This document shows positions 8,104-18,124 of a stretch of 64,000 nucleotides of DNA, piece by piece. Both the position numbers and the translations under genes were made by a program. Source of the DNA: Candidatus Aquiluna sp. IMCC13023 (GTDB lineage: Bacteria; Actinomycetota; Actinomycetes; Actinomycetales; Microbacteriaceae); assembly GCF_000257665.1 (NCBI RefSeq), contig NZ_AJKR01000001.1, positions 1 through 64,000 on the forward strand, written 5' to 3'. The notes under the pieces are model-generated. The model was not told the DNA's origin. It made no database searches and saw nothing but the letters and a program-made list of their open reading frames with translations. Position 1 is the first letter of the stretch. The number at the start of each line of letters is the position of its first letter.

Positions 8104-9303
8104 TTAACTAAAAAGCTTTTGCATGCGCTGGATACCCTCTAGCAGTTGATCGTCACTAAGCGCGTAGCTCAATCGCAGGTAACCACTAGGACCAAACGCT
8201 TCCCCTGGAACTAAGGCCACTTCGGCCTGCTCCAGAATCATGTCTGCAAGCTCCAGGGAGCTTGTGATTTGTTTCCCAGCCCAAGTCTTACCAAGTAACC
8301 CACTGACATCTGGGTAAACATAGAACGCACCCTCAGGATTCGGTGTCATCATCCCCGGGATTTTGTTCAGTTCGGCGACGGCAAGTTTTCGCCTGCGGTC
8401 AAAGGCTGCCAGCATCTTTTGTATTGGCTCTTGATCGCCGGTTATGGCAGCGATAGCTGCACGCTGTGAGATGTTTGAAACATTCGAGGTCAGGTGTGAC
8501 TGCAGGTTGCCCGCGGCCTTAGCGGCGTCGTCCGGGGCAATCATCCACCCGAGTCGCCAGCCGGTCATGGCGTAACTCTTAGCAACGCCATTGACCATGA
8601 TGGTGCGGTCTTGAATCTGGGGCACTAGCTCAGTTATTGAGTAAGCACGAATGCCGTCGTAGACCACGTTTTGATAAATCTCGTCACTTATTACCCAAAG
8701 ATTGGGCTTGGTCGCGACCCAGTTGCCAATGTCTGTCAGCTCTTGCTTGGAGAACACTGCTCCAGTTGGGTTTGACGGTGAGCAAATTAGCAACGCTTTG
8801 GTCTTCGGCGTGTAGGCCGCCTCTAGCTGCTCGACGGTTACTTTGTAACCCTGGTCAGATCCTGCGAAGACATCGACCTGCTTGCCCCCGGCAAGCTTGA
8901 TGGCCTCCGGGTATGTCGTCCAGTAAGGAGCAGGCACCAATACTTCGTCACCGTCATCGAGGATGACTTGAAATGCCTGGTAGACAGCCTGCTTGCCACC
9001 GTTAGTGACAATGACTTGGCTCGGAGTTATTTTCGTGCCACTGTCCTCAAGCGTTTTTTGAACAATTGCTTCTTTCATTTCCGGAAGTCCTGCTGCCGGG
9101 GTGTAGCGATGATTTTTCGGGTCTCGAACCGCAATTGCGGCGGCCTCAACAATGTGCGTGGGAGTCGGGAAATCGGGCTCGCCGGCAGCGTATGAGATGA
9201 CCGGGCGTCCGTTGGCAATTAGGGCCTTGGCCTTGCTGTCGACCTTCAGGGTCGCAGATTCTGCAATGGCGCTAATTCGCTTTGAAATTCTAGAGTCAGA
9301 CAT
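8104..9303 (-). CDS. PLP-dependent class I/II aminotransferase, aspartate aminotransferase type
   Basis: This 399-residue fold-type I aminotransferase has the conserved [11 protein letters not shown] loop, the phosphate-binding and Asp/Tyr cofactor region ([14 protein letters not shown]), the PLP lysine in [14 protein letters not shown], and the substrate-binding Arg near the end (YLRLSYA). Actinobacterial orthologues at this location, next to tRNA-Trp-secE, are annotated as aspartate aminotransferase; it would move amino groups between aspartate or a related amino acid and 2-oxoglutarate. It is transcribed away from secE and convergent with murB. Exact substrate is inferred from family only. 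Confidence 0.88.
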   Translation of the reverse strand: MSDSRISKRISAIAESATLKVDSKAKALIANGRPVISYAAGEPDFPTPTHIVEAAAIAVRDPKNHRYTPAAGLPEMKEAIVQKTLEDSGTKITPSQVIVTNGGKQAVYQAFQVILDDGDEVLVPAPYWTTYPEAIKLAGGKQVDVFAGSDQGYKVTVEQLEAAYTPKTKALLICSPSNPTGAVFSKQELTDIGNWVATKPNLWVISDEIYQNVVYDGIRAYSITELVPQIQDRTIMVNGVAKSYAMTGWRLGWMIAPDDAAKAAGNLQSHLTSNVSNISQRAAIAAITGDQEPIQKMLAAFDRRRKLAVAELNKIPGMMTPNPEGAFYVYPDVSGLLGKTWAGKQITSSLELADMILEQAEVALVPGEAFGPSGYLRLSYALSDDQLLEGIQRMQKLFS

Positions 9304-9349
9304 CCTTCAAGAATAGTTGCGGAATGTGAAGACGGTGGCTGATTCCCCG

Positions 9350-9378
9350 TTGCAATGCTTGAAATAACCCTCTAGACT
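9350..9378 (+). promoter_or_regulatory. Candidate sigma-70-type promoter for tRNA-Trp/secE-nusG
   Basis: TTGCAA (9350-9355) and TAGACT (9373-9378) are separated by exactly 17 bp. It lies 137 bp upstream of tRNA-Trp and no other gene on this strand intervenes. An imperfect inverted repeat (ACTTAAATAGAT / ATCTATAAGT, about 9421-9445) sits between it and the tRNA. Confidence 0.5.
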
Positions 9379-9514
9379 TACTCAAGTTGACATCTGCCGA
9401 TAACTATTCTGGCGAAATTCACTTAAATAGATTCAATCTATAAGTGTGTCTTTCCCAGATGGCACTTGAAACCAAGCCTTGTGCCAAGTAACGGTTGGTG
9501 GCGATGTCACACAC

Positions 9515-9587
9515 AGGGCGGTGGCTCAATTGGTAGAGCAGCGGTCTCCAAAACCGCAGGTTGCAGGTTCGAGTCCTGTCCGCCCTG
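9515..9587 (+). tRNA. tRNA-Trp (CCA)
   Basis: The acceptor AGGGCGG (9515-9521) pairs with CCGCCCT (9580-9586). The anticodon loop CTCCAAA carries CCA at 9548-9550. It lies 18 bp before secE, the conserved actinobacterial order. Confidence 0.95.
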
Positions 9588-9605
9588 CGAAGAAAGAAGG
9601 TTAAG

Positions 9606-9869
9606 TTGGCAGAAGAGAACGAGAAGGCTTCAGAGGACTTAGTAGAGAAGGCGCAAGCCGACGCTGCCAAGGCCAAGAACCCTATCCAGAAGGCGACGCT
9701 ATTTATTCGCCAGGTACTTTCTGAGCTAGGCAAAGTAACAACGCCTACTCGCAAAGAGTTGATCAACTACACCGGAGTCGTTCTTGGCTTCGTAGCGGTG
9801 GTAATGGTCATCATCTCCGCTCTTGACTGGGTTTTCCTAAACGTCGTGACCTTCATGTTCGCAGGATAA
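9606..9869 (+). CDS. secE: Preprotein translocase subunit SecE
   Basis: SecE is the essential small subunit of the SecYEG channel. The 87-residue protein has a charged N-terminal tail (1-30), the amphipathic helix with the typical FIRQVLSELGKVTTPTRKE signature, and one membrane span (about residues 55-80, YTGVVLGFVAVVMVIISALDW). TTG at 9606 is the likely start, preceded by GAAGG at 9596-9600; a longer frame would run back into tRNA-Trp and is rejected. nusG follows after 10 bp, the usual operon. Confidence 0.95.
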   Translation: MAEENEKASEDLVEKAQADAAKAKNPIQKATLFIRQVLSELGKVTTPTRKELINYTGVVLGFVAVVMVIISALDWVFLNVVTFMFAG

Positions 9870-9879
9870 GAGGTACAAA

Positions 9880-10743
9880 ATGTCAGATCTAAATTTCAGT
9901 GACGTCTCAAGCGACGCCAAAGCCTCAGAAGAAGTCGAAGCGGTTGAAGCGGTCGACAGCCAGAACGTTGAAACCGACGAAGCCGACTTGAACGAAGTTT
10001 CTGTAGAGCCAACTGATGATGCTCTAGAGGCAGAAGCCGAGGTTGTCGAAGCCGAAGCAGTCGAAGAGGCAGCAGTCGCAGTTGAAGAAGAGCCTGTCGT
10101 TGAAGAGGCCGACCCTTACTTGAAGTTCCGCGAAGAGCTTCGCGGTCTTGATGGCAAATGGTACGTTGTCCACTCTTACGCCGGTTACGAGCGCCGCGTG
10201 AAGCAAAACATCGAAACCCGTAAGGCAGCTCTTGCCGGTGGCGATGACATTCTGCAGATCGAAGTTCCAATGGAAGAGTCCATTGAGATCAAAAACGGTC
10301 AGCGCAAATTAGTTTCTAAGGTCCGCATTCCCGGTTACGTGCTAGTTCGCATGGAGCTCAATGAGGACAGCTGGACCCTGGTTCGTCACACACCAGCCGT
10401 TACCGGCTTTGTTGGCAACTCCCAGCACCCAACCCCACTTCGTCCGGCAGAGGCATTTGAAATGCTAAAGCCACTCTTCACTCCAGAAGAGACCGAAGAG
10501 GTAAAGAACTCCAAGGCTGCTGGAAACGGCCCTGGCGGCAAGGCAAAGTCAAGGTCTATCCCGGTCAACATCGACTTCAAGATCGGCGAAAGCATTTTGA
10601 TCAAGGACGGTTCTTTTGCCGGCCTTCCCGGCACAATCTCCGAAATCAAGCCAGAAAGCGGCAAGGTTACGGTTTTGGTTTCACTATTCGAACGCGAGAC
10701 TCCAGTGGAACTGGCCTTTGACCAGGTCGGTCCGCTGAACTAA
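9880..10743 (+). CDS. nusG: Transcription termination/antitermination factor NusG
   Basis: NusG binds RNA polymerase and couples transcription with Rho or the ribosome. The 287-residue protein has a strongly acidic, low-complexity extension (about residues 1-80, rich in Glu, Ala, Val), then the NGN domain starting at [17 protein letters not shown] and containing [11 protein letters not shown], and a C-terminal KOW domain (from about 225, [19 protein letters not shown]). Such acidic extensions are common in actinobacterial NusG proteins. It follows secE and precedes rplK by 14 bp with a good ribosome site. Confidence 0.95.
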   Translation: MSDLNFSDVSSDAKASEEVEAVEAVDSQNVETDEADLNEVSVEPTDDALEAEAEVVEAEAVEEAAVAVEEEPVVEEADPYLKFREELRGLDGKWYVVHSYAGYERRVKQNIETRKAALAGGDDILQIEVPMEESIEIKNGQRKLVSKVRIPGYVLVRMELNEDSWTLVRHTPAVTGFVGNSQHPTPLRPAEAFEMLKPLFTPEETEEVKNSKAAGNGPGGKAKSRSIPVNIDFKIGESILIKDGSFAGLPGTISEIKPESGKVTVLVSLFERETPVELAFDQVGPLN

Positions 10744-10757
10744 GGAAAGATAGAAAA

Positions 10758-11189
10758 ATGGCACCCAAAAAGAAAATCACCGGTCTGATTAAGTTGCAGA
10801 TCCAGGCAGGCGCTGCTAACCCAGCTCCACCTATCGGACCTGCATTAGGTCAGCACGGTGTAAACATTATGGAGTTCTGTACTGCATACAACAACGCAAC
10901 CGCAGACCAGCGCGGAAACGTTGTTCCAGTAGAGATCACCGTTTATGAAGACCGTAGCTTCACATTCATCCTGAAGACACCTCCAGCCGCCGAGCTAATC
11001 AAGAAGGCAGCCGGAGTTCCAAAGGGTAGTGGCACACCTCACACCGTGAAGGTTGGCAAGCTAACCAAGGAGCAGGTTCACTCCATCGCCGAAGTAAAGA
11101 TGGCAGACCTGAACGCTAACGATATCGACGCAGCTGCGAAGATCATCGCCGGCACCGCCCGCTCAATGGGAATCACCACTGAGCTATAA
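10758..11189 (+). CDS. rplK: 50S ribosomal protein L11
   Basis: The 143-residue protein has the L11 signatures: an [26 protein letters not shown]-terminal rRNA/factor-binding region, here quoted in part, and a C-terminal RNA-binding domain ending GTARSMGI. L11 forms the GTPase-associated centre with 23S rRNA and takes part in the stringent response. A 75-bp gap containing a hairpin separates it from rplA. Confidence 0.97.
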   Translation: MAPKKKITGLIKLQIQAGAANPAPPIGPALGQHGVNIMEFCTAYNNATADQRGNVVPVEITVYEDRSFTFILKTPPAAELIKKAAGVPKGSGTPHTVKVGKLTKEQVHSIAEVKMADLNANDIDAAAKIIAGTARSMGITTEL

Positions 11190-11208
11190 GCAACAAAACA
11201 ACTAGATA

Positions 11209-11243
11209 GTCGTGGGAGGGGTAGCACCCCATAAACCACTACT
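11209..11243 (+). promoter_or_regulatory. Probable ribosomal protein L1 binding site (autoregulatory operator in mRNA)
   Basis: Between rplK and rplA the RNA can form a two-part helix: GTGG (11212-11215 region) with CCAC (11236-11239), and GGGG (11218-11221) with CCCC (11227-11230), separated by an asymmetric internal loop with GA on one side and ATAAA on the other. This layout resembles the known L1 mRNA recognition element, a mimic of its 23S rRNA site, through which L1 represses its operon. The assignment rests on visual resemblance. Confidence 0.5.
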
Positions 11244-11264
11244 GTGACCGAAAGGAATAGCAGC

Positions 11265-11954
11265 ATGGCAAAACGCTCGAAGGCCTACACAGAGGCCAAA
11301 GCAAAGATCCAAGAGGGCAAGTTCTACTCCACTGCGGAGGCTTCCGCCCTAGCAATCGACACCGCCGGCAAGAAGACCAACTCAACAATTGAGGTTGGAC
11401 TGAAGCTAGGTGTTGACCCAAGAAAAGCCGATCAGATGATCCGTGGCACCGTCTCGCTGCCACACGGAACCGGCAAGATCGCCCGAGTAATCGTGTTCGC
11501 TAACGGAGCAGCAGCAGATGCTGCTCGCGAAGCTGGCGCTGACGAGGTTGGCTCCGACGAGCTAATCGCAAGGGTTGAAGCTGGCTGGACTGACTTCGAT
11601 GCTGCGGTTGCAACCCCAGATCTAATGGGTAAAGTTGGCCGCCTTGGTAAGGTCTTGGGTCCTCGTAACCTGATGCCAAACCCTAAGACCGGAACAGTAA
11701 CCATGGACACCGCCAAAGCTGTCACAGACATCAAGGCTGGTCGTATTGAGTTCCGCATCGACAAGCAGTCAAACCTTCACTTCATCGTTGGCAAGGCAAA
11801 CTTCTCAGCTGAGAAGCTAACCGAAAACCTAAACGTTGCAATGGAAGAAGTTGTTCGCCTGAGGCCATCGACGGCCAAGGGTAAGTACCTACTAAAGGGT
11901 TCTGTCGCAACTACTTTCGGTCCGGGGATTCCATTGGATCTGTCGGACTACTAA
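11265..11954 (+). CDS. rplA: 50S ribosomal protein L1
   Basis: The 229-residue L1 protein forms the mobile L1 stalk. It contains the L1 signature around [17 protein letters not shown] and the [15 protein letters not shown] segment. I chose ATG at 11265, preceded by GAAAGGA at 11250-11256; a GTG seven codons upstream is less well placed. Its stop overlaps by 4 bp with the end of the convergent nuclease gene. Confidence 0.97.
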   Translation: MAKRSKAYTEAKAKIQEGKFYSTAEASALAIDTAGKKTNSTIEVGLKLGVDPRKADQMIRGTVSLPHGTGKIARVIVFANGAAADAAREAGADEVGSDELIARVEAGWTDFDAAVATPDLMGKVGRLGKVLGPRNLMPNPKTGTVTMDTAKAVTDIKAGRIEFRIDKQSNLHFIVGKANFSAEKLTENLNVAMEEVVRLRPSTAKGKYLLKGSVATTFGPGIPLDLSDY

Positions 11955-13540
11955 AGAGTTCTTAACCACCTGGTCAGCGCCAGCGTGCTCACGCAATCGT
12001 CTTGGTTGTAGTCGAGCACCTGGCGCTTCAGTGTTTCTGCGGCAGTTGGGTCTGACTCGAGCTTCTCGAGGTAGGACTCGTAAGTGTCCATCGAACCCAT
12101 CGCCTCTTTGACCGAGGATTTTCTTTCAAACTCGTAGTAATTCTCAAGTTTCTTTATTGAGTAACTTTCTTGAGACAGGACAAGCGAAGACTTCACGAGT
12201 AGATAAAGATCGACAAATACCCCATCGTTGATCAGTTGCTCCACCTCGTCGATAAAGCTATCGAAGCGCTTGGCAAGTCTGCGTAGGGCAGCCAGCTCGT
12301 AGTTCGCATAGTGGTAGACATTGAGATCGGGGTAGGTGGCTAGCCTGGCAAACAAATACCGAATAAATCCCTCAAAAGATTCTTTCTCGGCATCTCGATC
12401 ATCAGCCCAGGACCAGTGAAATTGTGATCCGGAATCGATAGTCAAATACCCAAATAGGTACTCGAGGCCTCCGGCTGGTCCCGAAAACACGAACCCCTCA
12501 AGATCGAAAAACAGGTCTCCCTTGTTTTCTTGTGGCAGCGCTGTCAGCGGTGCGCGGTTCTTTACTTCGTAGACGTGCTCGCCAGAGTCATAAGTGTGCT
12601 GCTGAAGCCTGGCTTGTCTCGAGAGCACCGCAACTTTTTCCTGACCCATGGTTTCAGTGTTTCCCTCAAATGCACCAAGCTCCCGAACTGTGTTTACGCC
12701 GGTTGCCCGAAGGGACACAACCTGAGCCTTCGAGATTCCAGCAACCAGCTGCAGGCTATTAGTTTCGTATCTTTGGTGACTACAGAGCTTGGGGTATTCG
12801 CAAATACCGCAGTAACTGGTAGCGGTGCAAATCAGCTCTCCGCAGTCGGCAATTGAGGTTGGGCCGGAGTCTATAAAAGTGGCTACTTCATCGAGGTATT
12901 CACTGCGCTTCGATTTCATGTTTGCCACAAGCACATCGGCAGCAAACTCGTTGATTTCCCGGCTTCCTTGGATTAGACCATGCGTCCCGGGAGCATTTAG
13001 ACCCATTGTTTCTAGGACATCAACATAGAGACCCACTTGCACCTGGTATTCAGGCTTTGGGGTTTTTGAAAGCTTGGCATCCCAGGCTGTGTAGCCGGCA
13101 GTTAGGTTGCCAGACTGTATTGCTGTCAGGCCAGTTTCGGTAAATTCAAATCGGTAGTCGGATCGCAAAAGGAAATCCGGGCGACCGGAAAACACCATGC
13201 TTCCTGAGCCTCCTTTGAGGCTTCCTTGGTAAATCACTGGAACATTTGCGAGCATGAGCTTCCGAGTATCGGCCGGATCGTAGCTCTCGGGTTTCTGGAG
13301 TAGATCGCCGAGATTCACAAGCAGCTCTCGCTCGAGAGCTTCCTCAAATTGATTTCCATATCGGATTGGAAGGTTATCGGGTCTCTCGTAAAAAGAATCG
13401 AGCAAAGTCTGTAGCTGGGGCAGCTTGAGTTCTCTGGCAACCGAGAGCTTCGTGCAGTGCGGGCACTGAGCTCGCATCAAATCTCTTGAGTCGAAACTCC
13501 AGGCTCCCTCGCGTAACTTCATTAGAACAAAGATTGCCAC
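11951..13540 (-). CDS. TM0106-type RecB-like nuclease with C-terminal RNase H-like domain
   Basis: The 529-residue protein fits the TM0106 family of putative RecB-like nucleases. The N-terminal part has a PD-(D/E)XK nuclease region ([10 protein letters not shown], later [23 protein letters not shown]), followed by a Cys group ([21 protein letters not shown] region) reminiscent of the Fe-S or zinc cluster of AddB/Cas4-type nucleases. A helix-hairpin-helix-like stretch follows, and the C-terminal half (from about 330, DLFFDLEG) has the predicted RNase_H_2 exonuclease fold with Asp/Glu motifs. Its role is uncharacterised; nucleic-acid repair is the reasonable guess. GTG at 13540 or ATG at 13522 may be the start; neither has a clear ribosome site. 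Confidence 0.75.
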   Translation of the reverse strand: MAIFVLMKLREGAWSFDSRDLMRAQCPHCTKLSVARELKLPQLQTLLDSFYERPDNLPIRYGNQFEEALERELLVNLGDLLQKPESYDPADTRKLMLANVPVIYQGSLKGGSGSMVFSGRPDFLLRSDYRFEFTETGLTAIQSGNLTAGYTAWDAKLSKTPKPEYQVQVGLYVDVLETMGLNAPGTHGLIQGSREINEFAADVLVANMKSKRSEYLDEVATFIDSGPTSIADCGELICTATSYCGICEYPKLCSHQRYETNSLQLVAGISKAQVVSLRATGVNTVRELGAFEGNTETMGQEKVAVLSRQARLQQHTYDSGEHVYEVKNRAPLTALPQENKGDLFFDLEGFVFSGPAGGLEYLFGYLTIDSGSQFHWSWADDRDAEKESFEGFIRYLFARLATYPDLNVYHYANYELAALRRLAKRFDSFIDEVEQLINDGVFVDLYLLVKSSLVLSQESYSIKKLENYYEFERKSSVKEAMGSMDTYESYLEKLESDPTAAETLKRQVLDYNQDDCVSTLALTRWLRTL

Positions 13541-13574
13541 ATTTTACGAATCAAGGAGTCACCCTGTGAAGGGT

Positions 13575-14543
13575 TCACGCCTGAAGCCGCGCTTCAACCT
13601 CGGCTCTTGTCGGAGGCTGGCAGCCAACCCTCTCACACACGATGGCAGCAGCAGCCGTGGCATACTCAGCGGCGCTGCGCATTTCATCCGGGGTTAGTTC
13701 GTTCAGTTTTGCCACAGGTTCGCTTCCGAGGGCGTCTAGGTCACTGAGTTTTGCCAAGAAATTTGCCATGAAAGTATCACCAGCACCAACTGTGTCCACC
13801 AGCATAATTTCCTGGGCTGGGACTTCGATGACCTGATCGTTTCGATAGACGAGCACTCCGTCGCCACCCATGGTTACGATCAACACCTTGCCGCCTCTGG
13901 TCCACTGCTCGGCGATGTTAGTCAGGTCGGCTCCAGCCTCCAGGTCAAATAGCCACTCGATGTCGGCATCAGAGGCTTTGATTATGTGGCTTGCCTTGTT
14001 CAGCGCCAGAACGCGGTCCAGCTCGACTGTTCGTTCAAAACCCAGTGACGGTCGAATGTTTAGATCATGCGAGAGCGTGATTTGCCTTGAAGCCGATAGC
14101 GTTGCAAGCCAATCCGCCATAACCCCACTTCCCGGCTCAATCGCGGCAGTTAGGCAACCAAATTGAACGGCCTTGGCACCGAGCTGGTTCACCGCCTCGA
14201 TGGTTGGGAGCTCTTTAGGCTCCCAAGCCCAGTCCGCAGTTCCGTTTATATAAAACGAGTAGTTGGCGACTCCGGCAGAATCGATTGTTGCAATCGCCAG
14301 GGTTGTTTGCTCTGTGGCAGCAATCGAAAGCGATAGGTCAACCGTGTATGACTCGAGGTGGCCTCTAATCTTGTGGCCGAAGGAATCACCTGAGATCCTC
14401 GCCAAAAACCGGTGTGGAACATCTACCCTTGCAAGCGCCATGGCAACGTTGGCATTGGCTCCGCCAACGACCGGGTTGTAGCCCTGACTAGAACCTTCGT
14501 GTCCGATCAGGTCAATTAGTGCTTCACCTATAACTAGAATCAT
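13575..14543 (-). CDS. PfkB-family sugar kinase (fructokinase-like)
   Basis: The 322-residue protein opens with ILVIGEALIDLI, has the first PfkB signature (GGANANVAMALARV) and the second, DTVGAGDTFMANFLA, with the catalytic Asp. These features point to an ATP-dependent kinase of a sugar such as fructose; the exact sugar cannot be assigned. Start ATG 14543 matches the family N-terminus. On its strand TAGACT (14551-14556, plus-strand agtcta) ends seven bases before the ATG, suggesting a leaderless transcript. Only 23 bp separate it from the divergent membrane protein gene. Confidence 0.88.
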   Translation of the reverse strand: MILVIGEALIDLIGHEGSSQGYNPVVGGANANVAMALARVDVPHRFLARISGDSFGHKIRGHLESYTVDLSLSIAATEQTTLAIATIDSAGVANYSFYINGTADWAWEPKELPTIEAVNQLGAKAVQFGCLTAAIEPGSGVMADWLATLSASRQITLSHDLNIRPSLGFERTVELDRVLALNKASHIIKASDADIEWLFDLEAGADLTNIAEQWTRGGKVLIVTMGGDGVLVYRNDQVIEVPAQEIMLVDTVGAGDTFMANFLAKLSDLDALGSEPVAKLNELTPDEMRSAAEYATAAAAIVCERVGCQPPTRAEVEARLQA

Positions 14544-14566
14544 GGCGCTAAGTCTAGGCTTTAGCC

Positions 14567-15589
14567 ATGAAGACCGCCTCGAGCATACAGACCGCAATTC
14601 GGCTTCCACTCATTGGCCTAGTAGCCACTTGGATTTTGTTTATGATTGCCGCCTACTCACAGTTGCTGGTGCAGCGGACCGTTTACCTTGACGACGGAAC
14701 TTCGGTTTATCCGGACCCAAGATTTCAGCTGGAAATCTATCTTTTCTTCCTAGGAATTACCGCATTTGCCCTTGCGGCGCTGGCTGGACAAAAACTGGCG
14801 TTGAGAATCAGGACCGAATCTGATTCCGGGTTAGCCATAAGTGCTCACCGCCTAAATAACTTAGGTGTCGTGCTTTCCTTGGTTGCTGGAGCCGTCTTTG
14901 CCATCGCAAGCTTCTTCGGGGCTTGGGACTCTTATAACCCCTCGGACGATCCAGTCGGATTGCGATTCCTAAATGTCTATCTGCCAATAATCCTTGCAAC
15001 AGCGCTGGTGGTATTTGTGATTTTGGCCGCATTCGTGTTTAGAAAAGATGCGCCCGATATCCCGGCGGGCGAAAAGGACGAAGATCGTAAAAAGTTACAG
15101 CGCGCAATTGGCCTTGCTTACGCAAGCCCCATTATCGGAACGGCAATAGCGATTATCTTTGGCCTGGTCGTTTACGATGTGACTCGTACGAGCCTTGATG
15201 TCTGGATCTGGGTGATCATTCAGGCGGTTATTGCGGTTTCCATAATCACCGGAACCCGCTTCGCTGCCCAAGCTAGGTCTTCAAAGCCACTACCCGTTAA
15301 AGAGCGCACTATTGGTTTAGCCGCTGTGAAGCTAAACCTTGTCTTGGCAATTGTGTTTGGTGCTGTCGTCACACTTATGGCTTTCACGATGGGCTTTCAA
15401 GCTATCTCTAGCCTTGAAATTTTCCCGGACTGGAGAGAAAACATGACCGCGGTGGAGCAGCAGTCAAGAATTATCGCTCCTTCAATCAGCTGGTTCTTCC
15501 GGCTCATGCTTCCGGCGCTAGTGTTACTTGCGCTGGCTGCTTTCGGTATTTACCGAACCACTACTTCTCGCCACGCTGATAAGGACTAG
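14567..15589 (+). CDS. Hypothetical multi-pass membrane protein
   Basis: I do not recognise the 340-residue protein. It has about seven hydrophobic segments (near residues 12-35, 58-78, 98-122, 138-160, 188-210, 216-236, 258-282 and 310-332) separated by short charged loops, with no signature of a known transporter. It is divergent from the sugar kinase and followed after 7 bp by the HAD phosphatase gene, so the three following genes could be one transcript. Function unknown. Confidence 0.7.
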   Translation: MKTASSIQTAIRLPLIGLVATWILFMIAAYSQLLVQRTVYLDDGTSVYPDPRFQLEIYLFFLGITAFALAALAGQKLALRIRTESDSGLAISAHRLNNLGVVLSLVAGAVFAIASFFGAWDSYNPSDDPVGLRFLNVYLPIILATALVVFVILAAFVFRKDAPDIPAGEKDEDRKKLQRAIGLAYASPIIGTAIAIIFGLVVYDVTRTSLDVWIWVIIQAVIAVSIITGTRFAAQARSSKPLPVKERTIGLAAVKLNLVLAIVFGAVVTLMAFTMGFQAISSLEIFPDWRENMTAVEQQSRIIAPSISWFFRLMLPALVLLALAAFGIYRTTTSRHADKD

Positions 15590-15596
15590 AAAGCGC

Positions 15597-16238
15597 ATGC
15601 AAACACCTCTTAAAGGCTTGCTCTTCGATAATGATGGAGTCCTTGTCGACTCCATGCCCGGCGCATTGCAGGCATGGGTGTTGTGGGGCGAGCGTTACCA
15701 TCCCGGATTCGATCTCAGTGCCGAATATCACGGCCGGCGAGCAAGCGACATCGTTGCTGAACTAGTTTCGGAAGACAAATTTCATGACGCGCTCGATTAC
15801 ATAAATCAACTTGAACTTGATCAGGCTCACTCAACTACCGCTCTTGTCGGAACCCTTGAGCTTTTGGTGTCACTGCCCGATGGCGCTTGGAACATTGTCA
15901 CCGGAGCCAATCCGGAACTTGCCAGAGCCAGATTGTCTGCGGCGGGGATTGTGCCGCCTCAGGCTCTAGTGACCGCAGCAGATGGACAAAAGGGCAAGCC
16001 AGATCCGGAGCCTTATTTACTGGGAGCCCAAAAAATCGGCATCCCAATAGCCGAATGCGCAGTATTCGAAGATGCCCCCGCGGGCCTTACGGCCGGCAAG
16101 CTGGCAGGGGCGTCATTGCTGGTGGGAATCGGTGAACAGACCCTGGACTCGGTTGCCGATTTGGTCATTGTTTCACTTGCGGGATTGAATTACTCACAAG
16201 GTTTGTTGGAGATACCAGATGAAGTTAGGTTGAGGTAA
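15597..16238 (+). CDS. HAD-superfamily phosphatase/phosphoglucomutase-like protein
   Basis: The 213-residue protein has HAD motif I FDNDGVLVDS with the nucleophile Asp, a helical cap region (about 20-75), motif II in VTGAN, motif III with the Lys in KGKPDPEPY, and the acidic motif IV FEDAPAGL. This is the HAD-IA pattern of sugar phosphatases and beta-phosphoglucomutases. Substrate unknown. ATG 15597 fits the family; a longer frame overlaps the membrane protein gene. Its stop overlaps the start of the glutaredoxin gene (TAATG). Confidence 0.85.
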   Translation: MQTPLKGLLFDNDGVLVDSMPGALQAWVLWGERYHPGFDLSAEYHGRRASDIVAELVSEDKFHDALDYINQLELDQAHSTTALVGTLELLVSLPDGAWNIVTGANPELARARLSAAGIVPPQALVTAADGQKGKPDPEPYLLGAQKIGIPIAECAVFEDAPAGLTAGKLAGASLLVGIGEQTLDSVADLVIVSLAGLNYSQGLLEIPDEVRLR

Positions 16239-16489
16239 TGGCAGAAATAGAATTTTACTCCGCTGATTGGTGCAGCGACTGCAGGCGTTCAAAGTCACTG
16301 ATGGACACTCTCGGGGTTGAGTACGAATTGTTTGATGTTGAACAGAGCAAAGAGAATGCCGATAAGTCACAGGCTATTTCCGGTCGTCACAACATACCGG
16401 TGATCAAATTCGCAGACGGCAATTTCCTAGTTGAGCCAAGTGATGCCATACTCCATGCAGAGCTTAAAATCCGCGGAATCATAGCCTAG
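16238..16489 (+). CDS. Glutaredoxin-like protein (mycoredoxin/NrdH type)
   Basis: The 83-residue thioredoxin-fold protein begins with EFYSADWCSDCRRSK, a Cys-Ser-Asp-Cys redox motif, and has the conserved cis-Pro segment (HNIPVIKF). The size and the C-terminal DG-FLVEPS region resemble actinobacterial mycoredoxins, which reduce mixed disulfides with mycothiol; the CSDC motif is not their usual CGYC, so thiol partner is unsure. It is fused in translation to the HAD gene by a one-base overlap. Confidence 0.8.
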   Translation: MAEIEFYSADWCSDCRRSKSLMDTLGVEYELFDVEQSKENADKSQAISGRHNIPVIKFADGNFLVEPSDAILHAELKIRGIIA

Positions 16490-16576
16490 GTCTATCTTTT
16501 TTTGCGTTCGGGTCGTAGGCTTTGAATATTGTGAGCTCGGGGTCTCCGGATTCACCAGATAAGGACTTCCCCGACG

Positions 16577-18124
16577 ATGCCAAATAATAACTATTCGCCT
16601 GCGCCGACCAAATCAAATGGTCGAAAGGGCTACGCCTCAAAAAAAGGCGATTACCAATCAACCGATGGAGCTCGAAAGCCCCGTCATTCACAGCGACCTG
16701 ACCGAGTTCAGCGCGAGGATTCTCGCGACAAGGACTTTTCAAATGCACGTGCCAAGACCGGCAAAACCTTCCAGGGCGACAAGAAGCTAGACAGGCTTGA
16801 GGCGACAGAGGTTGGCGAGAGCTTTGCAACTTTCCAAGAGATGGACCTTCCTGAGCGTCTGACCCAAGAGCTAGCGAAGATGGGTGCGGCAACACCGTTC
16901 CCAATTCAGTCCGCAACTATCCCTGCAGCAATGGCTGGTCGACACGTATTGGGCCGCGGAAAAACCGGTTCCGGTAAGACAATTGCTTTTGGTGTTCCGC
17001 TAGTTGCCTTCCTGGCAAAAGCTGGAAACCAGCCGAGAGTGCCGCTAAAGCCAAAGGCTTTGGTTCTTGCGCCAACACGCGAGTTGGCTCAGCAGATCGA
17101 CCGCACTCTTTCGCAGCTTGCAAAATCAGTAGGTTTCTACACCACCACTATTTATGGTGGTGTGCCTCAGCACCGTCAGGTCGAAGCGCTAAAGCGCGGC
17201 GTGGACATTGCTATTGCTACCCCGGGTCGCTTGGAAGACCTAATGGCCCAGGGCAAAATTGACCTGTCTGGTCTAGAAAGAGTTGTAGTTGACGAGGCTG
17301 ACCACATGTGTGAATTGGGCTTTGTTGAGCCAGTGAACCGCATTTTGGAGGCAGCAGGAGACAGCCAGAAGCTTCTTTTCTCTGCGACTTTGGACTCTGA
17401 GGTAGCTCAGCTTGTCAAGAAGTTCATGCCGTCGCCTTACGTGTACGAGGTACCGGGCGAAGTAAACGAGTCTTCAGACATCGAGCACCGCGTGCTAGTA
17501 ATGGATCCAAAAGATCGCTCAGCAATCTTCCATCGCCTAGTTCAGGGCTCTGGCAAGTCAATCGTGTTCGTTCGCACCAAGCTAACGGCTGAGGCTTTGT
17601 CTTCCAGCCTGAATGACGCTGGTGTTCCAACCGCAAGATTGCACGGAGACCTAAACCAGGCTCAGCGAACCAAGAACCTAGAGCGATTCATCAAGGGGTC
17701 TGCTCGAGTTATGGTCGCGACCGACGTTGCAGCTCGCGGTATCCACGTCGACGACGTGAAACTAGTAATTCAGCTGGATTTGCCTGAAGAGTACAAGACC
17801 TACCTCCACCGAGCTGGCCGCACCGGCCGAGCTGGTCGCAGCGGAACAGTAATCTGCATGGTGCCATCGGGTCGCTCAAGAAAAGTAGAAGACCTACTCC
17901 AAAGAGCTGACCGCGAGGCCATTTACAGCAATGTGAGCCCGGGTCACGAGTTGCTTGAAGAGCTAGCTGGACCGATTGCACCACCAATGGTCATGGACTC
18001 AATTGACTTCGGTGATTCAAGATTTGCGACTGTAAACAAGAACAAAGTCAGAACTGACTTGCGGGCACGCCACACGCCTAATAAGATGGGCGGAGCCAAA
18101 GACCGCCGGTACAAGTCGCGCTAA
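16577..18124 (+). CDS. DEAD-box ATP-dependent RNA helicase
   Basis: The 515-residue protein has a basic disordered N-terminus (about 1-75), then a Q motif region (FPIQSATIPAAM), Walker A GRGKTGSGKT, APTRELAQQ, the DEAD motif in VVDEADHM, SATLD, and in the second RecA domain ARGIHVDDVKLV and HRAGRTGRAGR. The C-terminal tail is short and basic. It unwinds short RNA duplexes, probably in ribosome assembly or mRNA turnover; cold adaptation is plausible but not shown. It is not obviously operonic with the glutaredoxin gene (87-bp gap). Confidence 0.93.
   Translation: MPNNNYSPAPTKSNGRKGYASKKGDYQSTDGARKPRHSQRPDRVQREDSRDKDFSNARAKTGKTFQGDKKLDRLEATEVGESFATFQEMDLPERLTQELAKMGAATPFPIQSATIPAAMAGRHVLGRGKTGSGKTIAFGVPLVAFLAKAGNQPRVPLKPKALVLAPTRELAQQIDRTLSQLAKSVGFYTTTIYGGVPQHRQVEALKRGVDIAIATPGRLEDLMAQGKIDLSGLERVVVDEADHMCELGFVEPVNRILEAAGDSQKLLFSATLDSEVAQLVKKFMPSPYVYEVPGEVNESSDIEHRVLVMDPKDRSAIFHRLVQGSGKSIVFVRTKLTAEALSSSLNDAGVPTARLHGDLNQAQRTKNLERFIKGSARVMVATDVAARGIHVDDVKLVIQLDLPEEYKTYLHRAGRTGRAGRSGTVICMVPSGRSRKVEDLLQRADREAIYSNVSPGHELLEELAGPIAPPMVMDSIDFGDSRFATVNKNKVRTDLRARHTPNKMGGAKDRRYKSR

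Noticed and set aside
9896-10270. 124-codon minus-strand frame opposite nusG
   Set aside because: It is the antisense of the low-complexity acidic NusG extension, giving a Leu/Arg-rich product with no family resemblance.
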